Part shown: positions 45,490 through 55,276 of the stretch, one piece after another
Layout: each line of letters begins with the position of its first letter
Position numbering within the stretch: the first letter of the stretch is position 1
NCBI GenBank assembly: GCA_025200525.1
Contig: CM045758.1
Span: 4,022,706-4,086,705, forward strand
Reading direction: 5' to 3'
Source: Camellia lanceoleosa
Lineage: Eukaryota; Streptophyta; Magnoliopsida; Ericales; Theaceae
Length of the DNA stretch: 64,000 bases
Made by a program: the position numbers and the translations under genes
The notes under the pieces: generated by a model
Seen by the model: only the letters and a program-made list of their open reading frames with translations
Databases searched by the model: none
What the model was told of the DNA's origin: nothing

Positions 45490-48400
45490 TCAAGAGAAGG
45501 AATAAGAGGCCCTCTTCGTCCTCTTCTGCGGAACAGTCTCTGCGCCACCAGCACCATTTGAGTCAGAGCTATCATCCTCGGGATCCTCCTCGGCCTCATC
45601 TCCACTACCGAAACCAGGATTAGAGCCACCCTCTCTGTCAGCAGATGTCTCTGACTGGGGATCTGCAGCCTCCTCCTCCTCGCTGGACTCCTCCTTTATG
45701 ATGTGCGCCCTGCGTCCGCCTCGTCCACGAGACGACTCCCCTCTCCTAGCTCCTCGAGAAGGTCTAGATGGCCCGGCTCCTCGGGAAGGCCTGGATGGCC
45801 CGGCTTGTGATTGAGTATACACTGGAGGCATCTGAAAATGAAGAATGCAATTTGAATACATCAGCGCAAATGTGTATATCAGATACAGATGCAAGAAATC
45901 TACATGAAGTGGGTGCATGCAGGTACAGTACGTAAGTGTGGTGTGTGTCAGATGTGCTCTACACAGGCAGCCTATCAATGCAGTAAAATGTTCAAGATTA
46001 GCATGTCATCAGAAGTATGATAAATGCAAGAAAAATAAAGGGTACTTGGACACCTATGATGGACAACTGCGCCTCTCTCCATAGGACCATGCCCTCAAGT
46101 GAGGCTACCATCCCGAGCACCTCATCCATGTACTCCCTGGGTGGCTGCAGATACAAGCTCAAGTTATCAATGAATAAACAAATGCCAAAGTATCTGTGTG
46201 ATAAACGGAAAACAGTGGAACATACCAGTGGTGAGTCAGGGTCACTGACATATCGGTGGTCAGGCATCGGAGGCTCTACCAGGATCGGGTAGGAAGTCCC
46301 ATATCGCCATCCTATCAACTCAGTCGGCATATCTGGCCATCTAGGATGATGATAAATCGGGGGAATCGGGGGAACCAGTCCAGCCCCACCTCTAGATGTG
46401 CCAGCCTTGCTGGTGGAAGGGACATCTGCAGCCCGAGCCCAGCTTGATGAGGGCACACCAGCAGACCTCCTCGTCGGGGTACGGACTCCTGTCAGTGGGG
46501 GCATCAAGTATGTGTGACGGTAGGTCGCATACTCCCCCTGCTCCAGATGTAAGAATGCATCGGTACCTTGCATAGCACTGACGACATCCTGGAGAGAGAG
46601 CCCATCAGCGGTCCGCATATCGTCTGGAGGTGCCGAAGGGATGTCCTGATCAGGGTAGCCCCATACCTGACGCAAGAAGCGATCCTCCAAAAACCAGGCC
46701 CTACCAACAGGCCCCTTGAATAGGATCCTATACCGAGAGGCACCCCATGCTCCAGCAAACTGGAATCGGAGGTCTCTACCTAAAGGCGCCCAGGGCTGCC
46801 ATGTGATCTGCGGATAACCGATGCATAAGCTGATCAGAAATGGTGAATGTACAAGATAAATCAAAGATATGAAAAACATGAAGAACTGAGAGTTCTGAAA
46901 TACCTCTGACGACCGCACTGTATCAAAGTACTGCCGTAAGTAGAGGAAAGACTCCCAAGGTCTCGGCCGGTACTGGCCTTCGAATACGAGTGAATAAGGG
47001 GTCGTAAGGGGCACCTCCACCTCAAGCTCTGGGGCTAACGTCGGGAACTACGTGTAGACCCATAACTGTGAGAAACAGAACAATAGCCATCAGAATACAG
47101 AATGCTGAGTGCAGGATGTAAATATAAAATGTTGAGAGCAAAGTGCAAGGTACAGAGTGTAAAGTGCGCCGTGTGTGCAATGTACAAGTAATGAGAAGCA
47201 GAAATGTAAATCAAGAGGGCAGAAAGTACCTCTCAGGCCCTCCAATAGCCGCCAACCATGTTCCTCCGTCCGCGGGAGTTCGCGCTCATATAGCAATAAA
47301 GAGTAGCCAGGCTGGCGCCGCCCCAATCATATCGGCTGACCTGTGATAGGTCCACTAGGGCACTCAACAGATAGAGCCCGACAGTGTTCCTCCTATCGAC
47401 GAACAGAGTGGTCCCAAAAAGGAACATCAGAAACCCGCTGGTGTACTGTGTCACCTCCTCAGGAGTCTCAGGCTCCATCTCCGCCCTCCTTAAATGGAAA
47501 GAGAACCAGGTATATTGGACTCTGCTTGAAGATCTGTCAACTGGCGGACGAGCCCCCAATAAGTATATCCAGGCAGCCTCCCACTGGTCCATATCCTCGT
47601 CATATGGGATGGCCCAGCCTCCCACATCAAGGCCTGTCAATACGACGAAGTCAAACGGGGTCATGGTCATGTCCCCGGTCGCAGAGAAATGGAAAGAGTT
47701 GGTGGTGTCCCACCATCTCTCTACCAAAGCACCCATCAGCGTCCTACTAGCAGGACAGTGGGAGATCCCAGTGCAAAAAGGCCCAAACCCTGCCACGTCA
47801 ACCAAATCCCGGACAGCCTCTGGGAGCTCTGCGTACCACTCTCTTGCCGCGATAGAGCCATAACCTCACGCAGTACAAGAAGTCACCTGCATTCAGGATG
47901 AACACATGTATTCAGTTTCAGAATAAAATGTATAAGCTGCGTGCAAATGAAATGAACAAGCTGCGTACAAATGAAATGTATGAGCTGTGTGCAAAATCAA
48001 ATCAGATACAGAATCTGGGCTATGTGTTCATATTTCAAAGTATGGGCTGTGTGTTCATCTCAAAGTTTGGGCTGTGTGTCCAATTCTCAAACAAATGTGT
48101 GCTGTGTGTTCACCTCAACAATGGGCCGTGTGTTCAGAATTCAAGTGTTTGGGCTGCGTGTTCAACTCTCAATCAGTGTGTGCTGCGTGTTCACCTTCAA
48201 TTTGGGGCTGTGTGTTCAGAAATTCAAAGTTTGGGCTGCGTGTTCAACTGACAACAAGTGTGTGCTGCGTGTTCACAATCAGTTCGAGCTGTGTGTTCAA
48301 CGTCAAGTGTTTGAGCTGTGTGATCAAAATTCAAAATCAGTGGGCTGTGTGTTCTACTCTCAACAAGTGTGTGCTGCGTGTTCACCTTCAATTTGAGCTG

Positions 48401-49084
48401 TGTGTTCAGATTTCAAAATCAGTGGGCTGTGTGTTCATCTCAAAGTTTGGGCTGTGTGTTCAATTCTCAAACAAGTGTGTGCTGTGTGCTCACAATCAGA
48501 AAAATAGGCTGTGTGTTCATCATCAAAGTTCGAACTACGTGTTCAAAGTCAATGTCAAGTATTTGAGCTGTGTGTTCAAATTTCAAAATCGTGGGCTGTG
48601 TGTTCATCTCAAAGTTTGGGTTGTGTGTTCAATTCTAAACAAGTGTGTGCTGTGTGTTCACAATCAATATACGGGCCGCGTGTTCAGAAAGTTAGAGTGT
48701 TTGAACTATGTGTTCAAGATGCAAACGGAATACGGTGTTATAGACTAAACATTAAAAACAAGCTGTGTGCTTGAGTGAGCAGATAAACATAGCGAAAGCA
48801 CGAAATGCACGAAAATGCAGAATACATTGTAGAAAATGTAAAAGTGAAGTAAATACCTCTCGTGTCTGATGAGAGAGGTGGGACTCCGGCTCTCGCAAAA
48901 GTAGATCCCCAGGCACTTGATCATCGAAATCAATAAAATGGTAGAAAATCGCTTGCGGGAGGATGTGCGCCGGAGGATCGTACCTTTTGGGAATGAATGA
49001 CCGAATCCTCGGGGGTAAAGACATAATGTTTGGCTCACCCCTGGCACCTGGAGAACCTCCACCTTGGGGAAAATGACCCGCCAT
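45490..49084 (-). pseudogene. Antisense plant mobile domain gene in the retrotransposon (six exons)
   Basis: A second PMD protein, antisense to gag-pol. Exons: 49,084-48,857 (start ATG, MAGHFPQGGG), 47,886-47,230, 47,065-46,904, 46,807-46,226, 46,144-46,046 and 45,831-45,490. Every border is GT-AG and every exon is a multiple of three, giving 690 codons including the stop. Exon 2 holds the domain core: SRTLMGALVERWWDTTNSFH, MTPFDFVVLTGLDVGG, WIYLLGARPPVDRSS, FLMFLFGTTLFVDRRNTVGL and YDWGGASLATLYCYM. Exon 4 has LRFQFAGAWGASRYRILFKG. Exon 6 is a basic Arg/Gly/Ser tail followed by an acidic stretch. In-frame stops are TGA 47,866-47,868, TGA 47,233-47,235 (Trp expected in GYWRAW) and TAG 47,048-47,050. 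Without these it would be full-length. Relatives in Arabidopsis act in transposon silencing. Confidence 0.88.
47920..48765. repeat. Tandem repeat (about 45 bp, GGGCTGTGTGTTCA) in a PMD intron
   Basis: At least 16 units with a core of ggGCTGTGTGTTCA and variable tails (tctcaaagtttg, attctcaaacaagtgtgt, acctcaa) fill intron 1 of the antisense PMD gene. Higher-order alternation of the tails is visible, for example two copies of the tctcaaagtttgggctgtgtg series near 48,055 and 48,435. The repeat contains few stops on the plus strand, producing spurious long ORFs. No sign of CRISPR: there are no unique spacers of fixed length. Confidence 0.92.
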
Positions 49085-50495
49085 CTCGAAAAATCTGCAA
49101 AAAAGAAGCAAAAACGAGCAAAATGAGCCAAAATTGAAAAAAGTCAACAAAAGTCAGCTCTCGGGAAATGAAAAAGTCAACAAAAGTCAACCCCCAAGAA
49201 AATCTTCCAAATATTGAGACAAACTTACCTCAAGTGGTGAAAATGAGAAAAGAAGCGCCGAAATCAAAATTTAATCGGTTCAAAGTGAAAAGAACTGAAA
49301 GTTTTCACGAAACAACTTGGTGTGGGGCGTTAGAAAACGTGTATAGAGCGCAGATCTGAGGAAGAAAATGGTTTGGGAAGGTAGAGGAGACAATTTCGGA
49401 GCTGGAGTTGTGAGGAAAAGTGCTTTGGATAAGCACATTTAAAGAAAAGAGAGCAAAAAGACCAAACTGCCCCGAATTTGGGCTAGGTGGCCGGCCGGCC
49501 ACCTTTTCTGGCAGGCCGGCCATCCCCTTGCCTCACCCCTGGCCGGCAGCCTCCCCTTTGGGCCAAACATGGCCGGCAGCATTCCCAACATGGTATCCAA
49601 GGCCTCTGCAAATTTTGGTGATGGTTGGAGTCCCCGGCGCCCGAGAAAGTACAAGGAAAGTGCACTTTTTGTCGCGAAACCCCTCCGCGGGAATTTCAAC
49701 TCCAACTTTCAATGTGTGTTTCATCATTACTCGCCGAGAGCAAGATGTATCCTTTTTGAATATGTTGTGACCCCTCTGGGAGGTAAACCGGAGGTCACGA
49801 TTGAGCCACTTTCGTCGAAACTTGCATTGCTTTGCTCGTTGTTTCGTTTCAAAATGTGCATTCGAGTTTACACTTATCCTGCATTGTTATGCACGTCACT
49901 TGCATTCTCATGCACACTACTTGCACTGTTCTGCACGTTTCACGAGCATTGTCATACTCTTTGTGCTTAACTTGCGTTGTCACACGCGCCGCTTTTCGCA
50001 TTGCGATGCACTCACCCATCAACACCGCGCTTGCCTGCATTTGATATCACACTAAACATATGTTGCTAACTATGTTGTGCTTGTTGAGTTTCTTCCTTTT
50101 GCAGGCACGATATTGTATGTACGGTTCATTTGAGGCTGGTGCGACCAGACGTGCTGCACAGGTATTGTATCTTCTCCGTGTGAGACGTGGTGAGAATTCA
50201 ATGATTCTCCGCATTCTTCAACTGCATGAAATGTAGTATTGCTTTGCATTCTTGCTTAAAACTGTTGCATCTATCGTGAATATTTGCGTCATTACAGCTT
50301 GCTGCTTCGCATGATCATTGAGTTACATCTGGCTTTGTGCATATCGCTTTGCAATTTGCCCCTTGCCTGCGGGCATGCCTGCAGGCACATCTTTTTGTTT
50401 ATCTAGTATGTTTGTGTAAGTCTTCGGCCTTGTCAAAAATGGGTCGTCTCTAGGCTTTGACATTCACTCCCGTCACTTATGACTTTCGAGTTCTG
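49085..50495. other. Region between antisense PMD gene and PPT
   Basis: It contains the presumed promoter of the antisense PMD gene with GGCCGGCC motifs (49,489-49,521). A series of gcattNtNatgcac words at 49,820-50,040 reads as a loose tandem repeat. Beyond this there are no protein-like frames. The last part (50,050-50,495) is the usual pre-PPT region. Confidence 0.5.
49487..49521 (-). promoter_or_regulatory. GGCCGGCC-rich upstream element of the antisense PMD gene
   Basis: GGCCGGCCGGCC at 49,489-49,500 and GGCCGGCC at 49,514-49,521 lie 405-440 bp upstream of the PMD start codon. The block is near-identical to 44,731-44,765 upstream of the DUF7745-like gene, and the motif also clusters in the LTR U3 region. 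Promoter function is inferred. Confidence 0.55.
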
Positions 50496-50509
50496 TCAAG
50501 AGGGGCAAC
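50496..50509 (+). promoter_or_regulatory. Polypurine tract
   Basis: gtcaagaggggcaac lies directly before the TGTAGA start of the 3' LTR. The purine run AAGAGGGG is short and broken by CAAC at its end. Its position makes it the second-strand primer site. Confidence 0.7.
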
Positions 50510-53500
50510 TGTAGAAACCCCATTTTTGACCGACTTTAAGACTCAAACGTCACCAACTGAGCGCTCAGTGATGTTGCATATTGTGCTCGTTCTGAAGTTG
50601 CGGAATCTCGGCTACGAGCCTTGCCTCCGGACTTTCGGACTCTTTTGTGCTTTGCCTCGGTTTGCGAACTAGGTCCCGTTTTCTCCGTTTTCTCTTCCCG
50701 AAGGGAGGGAGAGGTCTCGTAGACCATCTCTCAGTGGCCGTAGGCTACGTTTCGTGGTCGTAGGCCATTTCTCCCGTTTGGAGCCCGATTTCCGGTTTTC
50801 GGAGTCGTCGGCCGTGTGCCTCGGTTCCGGACCGCTTAACCACCTCCGTTTGCTCTGATTTTTGGCATACACCTTGTTTCCTCCCTTTTGAGGGACACTG
50901 TGGCTCGAAAGACCAATTTCGTGGTCAAATGCCACCCCCGGTGCTTAATAGGCAGTTTTCGGGGCCCCAGGCCGCGCGTTTCGTCCCCCGAACCTTCGTT
51001 TTGCATCGGTTTGGGTTCATTTTTGGCAGAGACCTTATTTTCATTGTTAGGAAGGTTGTAGAAGGGTGAGAGGCCAGCAATTTTTCTGAAAAACCAGTTT
51101 TATTCCTTCATCGCTCTTCATCGCCCGTTTTCTTCACTAGAAAGCTGGTTTTTCCCATTCCCGAGCCACTTTTTCTGACTTTCCACCACACCATTGTGTT
51201 ATACACACCTGGGAGGCCACCAATATGGGTAGGCCGGCCATTAATTCCCCCTGACCCTTTTGAACCTTTCTAAAAAGTTGGTTTTTCTCTCTCCTAGGTT
51301 ACATTTTCTGGTTTTTCTCCATGCAGCTGTATTGCACTCACCTAGGAGGCCACCTTCTTGGGGTGGCCGGCCAAAAATTTTGCTTGAACCTCTTGAACCT
51401 GGCCGGCCAAACTTCTCTCTCCTGGTGCATTCCAGTTGTGCCAGCTGTTTTGCACCAGACCTCTGCCGGAGGATCTGCTCTTTTGGGGGGGGGAAATTTG
51501 AATTGGTTTTCCCCCCTTTTTCCTTGGCCTCTCTCCTCTATATAACCAGCACCCCACCTCCATTTCTAAGGGTTACAAAAACTAGCTAGAGCCTTTGCAT
51601 ACAAACCTCCATATCCCTCTTTTCCAAGCTTCAAAACACCCTTGTTTTTGCACCATTTACACACCAACTCATAGCCTACCACCTCCATCCTCCATTCCAA
51701 CACCTTGAGGCTGATTTTCAAAGGTTAGGAGCTCATTTTCTTGGACCAAAAGCTGCTGTGGTTCTGTGCTACAAGGGTGAGTCCTCTTTTCCCCTTTTCT
51801 AGTCTTATCTTGCTTCATCTCTTAGCCCCTTTTGCTTACATTTCTAGGCTTCGAGCCAAACTATAAAATGCCCTATTTTGAGCCCCTCTTCAACTTTGTT
51901 GAAGGGCTCTTTACTATTTGGGGCCAGCTACTGCCCCTTTCCCTTTATCTCTCTTTTAGGGCTATTTTTGCATCATGTTTTAGCCTTACTTGCGAGCATA
52001 TTCGAGATTTTCCATAAACTGTAAAGTGCCTTATTTTGAGCCCCTATTCAACTTTGTTGAAGGGCTTTTTACTGTTTGATGCCATCTACTACCTCTTGCT
52101 CTCTATCCCTCTTTTGGGGCTATTTTTGCATCATATCTTAGCCCTACTTGTGAGTATATTTGAGATTTTCCATAAACTGTAAAGTATATTTTTTTGAGCC
52201 CCTCTTCAACTTTGTTGAAGGGCTCTTTGTTTTTTGAAGCCTTTTTTTGTCCTGTTTGTTCAATCTCTCTTTTAGGGCTGTTTTTGCATGATACATTAGT
52301 CTTATTTGTGAGCCCTTTTGGACCTTGACCTAAACTAGAAAAAATCTTGTGTTGAGGCTCTCTTGATGTTTGATTAAGAGAATTCCTTCGTTTGAGGTCA
52401 TATGCTTCCTTGTATGCTTGATTGCCTCTTATTTTGAGCCTTACAACTAAGCCCTTGTTGCATGCTTTGTTTGGCCTTCTAGCCACTGAAATCCACTGGA
52501 TTTTCAGTGGCTAACACACTGTTGAGCTCAAAGCGAGGGGTGACCCCCTCTCACCTTGTTTTGCTTGATGGTCTTTTTGGCCTTCCAAAGAGGCCCTATC
52601 TTGCATGCTTTGTTGACTGATTTCATGGACAATTTGATGAGTTTTAGGGCTATCATATTTGATTTCCAGAGTTAATTTTTCCATGCTAAGTGTCCTTGAT
52701 GCATGTGCTTAATAACCCCTTGTATGTCTTTCCAAAGGAACCCCTCATTTTTACATGCATTGGCTGCATTTCCATGTTTATTTGGGCATATTTTCATATG
52801 TTTTGTTCACTGATTTTTTCTGGTTTGGTGAGATTTCATATGCTTCATATACATGCCATGTAAATCATGTTTGCTAGTCAAAGTTGCATGCTATTTTAGT
52901 CCATCTTGCTAGCATCTTTTGGTCATGCTTTGAACTAGAAATGTTCATGTTTTGGGACTGTCTTGGCTCTGTCTTTATGCTTCATGGTCAAATAATGCAT
53001 GCTTTGTATAGCTATAAGTCAATATATGTGCCTAGTTTTGAGTTTCGGGACCATTCCATGCATTATATGACATATATCCATGATTCGGGATCATTTTGCA
53101 TCATGATTTAGTGCTGGAATTTGCATGTTTGAATGCCATGTTTCATGCCTTGCCATGCCTTGTTAGAGTGGCATTTGGTGCCTTAGGTTCGGTCCTCGGT
53201 TTGCGTACATATATGCGCGCATTTCGATAGTCTCATTTTCATCTTATGGCCGCTGATGTGAGTGTAGCTGAGATCCACTCATGTTGGTGTAAGTCCATTG
53301 TGCATTGTGTATGCCATTTCATTTCATAGCATTGCATATGCTAGGTTGTATGTTAGAGCATTGTGTATGCTTTGCTACATCGCGCATTGTGTATGCCATC
53401 CTATAGCATTGCGTATGCTAGGTTGCATGTTAGGATTGCATTCATGCATGTCATGCATATTGCATTGTGTTTGGAATAGGAGTTAGCCGAAAGCACGAAA

Positions 53501-55137
53501 GCGAGGGCGTTTGATCTTGAGTGATGGGACGTGTCTCAATTCCTGGTCGCCGACACTCCGGACTATCCATGATGGAGTCTAGGTCTTGTTGTGTTTTCAT
53601 GTGCATTCATTCCATATTGAGTCGTGCAATTCGACTCCTCGGCCATCATGCATCGATATGCGTGATTGATGGCACGAGGATCGAGGATTACACTCCCTGA
53701 AGAGTAGTCAAGCATACATATGTGAAAATACTTTGCCATGCCCCTTTCTTGCTCTCTGTTGAAGCAAATCAGACACCGGTAGTCTTTTGGAGCTTCGTGC
53801 AATATTCCGGGCTTAATTGTAAACAGAGGCTAATTGGGGCATCGCAATGGATTTCCACGCAAGGCAACCCAAGCATGCATCATTTATCATTTGGAACAGA
53901 GCTGAGGCGGTCCATAGATTTGCGTGTAATTTACTGCTTTCCTAGATTAATTTGTTAATTAATTAGGGTTTTGTACTTATTCAGACTGTATTATTCATTT
54001 GGGACTGTATATTATTTATTCGGACCCTCCGAGCGAGGGCACAATTGTAATAAGTGTGCGTGCGTGTGATGTATGTCTTCCAACCCCACGTCTTTCTCCC
54101 TTTTATTTACCAGCTTATGATGGTTAGATTAGGGCATGTTTCAATTAGCATACAGTATGATAGCATGTTTGCATTCATTCATCTATTTTGCATGCACCAG
54201 GCTCGGCGCATCATAACTCACTACATTGTATTTCAATTACAAATTGAATACTTGCTAGCTGTAGCATCCCATATGCCATGTTTAGAATAGCCGAGCCTAT
54301 CTTAGTCGCACTTTGCATGTATTGCATTAGGCATTTCTGTATAGTTAGGATCATGCATGGATTTTTAACATAGTTTCTGTTTTGGCTTGGAGTACTCAGT
54401 AAGTTTTTACGCTTTAGCATCCTTACATGTGTGTGAGTGACTGCCATGATAGCATGCTTACCATGAGGCTATTTGCTTATGTGATATAACTGCCTGAATG
54501 CCTGTGGGTGAAGGTTGGGTTATTTGGATTGGAACAATTCATCCACTGTGAATTTTAAGCCCACTAGATAGTGGCAAAACCATATTTTCTAAGCCCACCT
54601 AAGGGTGGCAAAATCTGCATTTTAAGCCTATTTGCGAGTAGCAAACCATCTTTCAAAAAACAAACATGAAATGTTTTGTTCCAATTCAGGCGATCTAGTC
54701 TATACTTGTATGCTGTGCGCATTACATAGTAAACCTAGGCTAATAACTGGAATAAGAACGCATAATGTTTTCAAAACTAGATATCATGGTTAATAGAGGC
54801 CGATCTTTGATCGGGCGAAATGCTCACGGTGACCTTCCCTAATCGTACCCAAGTTCCCGAGCCGAGGCAACTTTGGTGATGACGGACACGTGGCCTCAGG
54901 CACGAGTCAGTGTTTCCTAAATTTCTCAAAATAAAATATTTAGGTGGCGACTCTGTATCTGGCAAAGCAGTCCATGTTTGGCACTTCTTTTCTAAAAATC
55001 TGTTTTCTCAAAACGATTTGCCGAATTTGGACTCTTTGGTTTAGATTACGAACCGTGACAAATTGAGTCTGAATTGTAATGAGCCCAAAATGAACAGAAC
55101 GGGACTCATCCTCCTGGGGCGTTCGGGGACGTCTACA
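50510..55137 (+). repeat. 3' LTR (4,628 bp)
   Basis: It runs TGTAGAAACC to TCTACA, collinear with the 5' LTR. It lacks the 481-bp MITE-like insert and the 52-bp GGCCGGCC segment. It keeps the TATA box (51,539-51,545) and the three hairpin units (from 51,880, 52,038 and 52,196). In the first 94 bases I count seven differences from the 5' LTR. Other stretches look closer, so identity overall is roughly 95 per cent by eye and not computed. Confidence 0.95.
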
Positions 55138-55276
55138 GTATGAAACTGTAAGAGTTTGCAGTTTCAAACAACATATTTTCAACACTTCACTCACATTAAT
55201 CACAGTACAAATCATGTTATGAAACTGACTAATTTTTCAGTATTACTGATATATGTCACATTGTTCCAATGCAGGT
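55138..55276. repeat. Continuation of the AAACTG tandem array, right part
   Basis: The sequence tatgaaactgtaagagtttgcagtttcaaa resumes the unit broken at 29,033, followed by one more unit with aacacttcactcacattaatcacagt and gaaactgactaatttttcag. With the retrotransposon and one GTATG removed, the sixth unit is restored. GTATG at 55,138-55,142 is the right target duplication. Confidence 0.92.

Larger units (their letters stand above)
29034..55137 (+). mobile_element. 26.1-kb Ty3/gypsy Tat/Ogre-type LTR retrotransposon
   Basis: The element is bounded by LTRs (29,034-34,208 and 50,510-55,137) with TGTAGA...TCTACA ends and a perfect GTATG target duplication. Internally it has a PBS at 34,214, gag and pol (about 35,190-42,611) in the order gag, protease, RT, RNase H, integrase, then 7.9 kb of extra DNA with two antisense genes, then a PPT before 50,510. 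The very large size, the sequence type of the pol domains, and antisense extra genes between integrase and 3' LTR point to the Tat lineage (Ogre group). LTR copies differ by several per cent by eye. gag-pol carries many stops, and two integrase catalytic residues are substituted, so the element cannot move by itself. Confidence 0.95.

Noticed and set aside
47920..48765. Possible CRISPR-like array
   Set aside because: Units differ from one another and have no constant-length unique spacers; the context is a plant transposon intron.
47971..48774. Long plus-strand ORFs (up to 253 codons) with repeated Cys-Val peptides
   Set aside because: They are translations of the GGGCTGTGTGTTCA tandem repeat, open in more than one frame, and lie in an intron of the antisense PMD gene.
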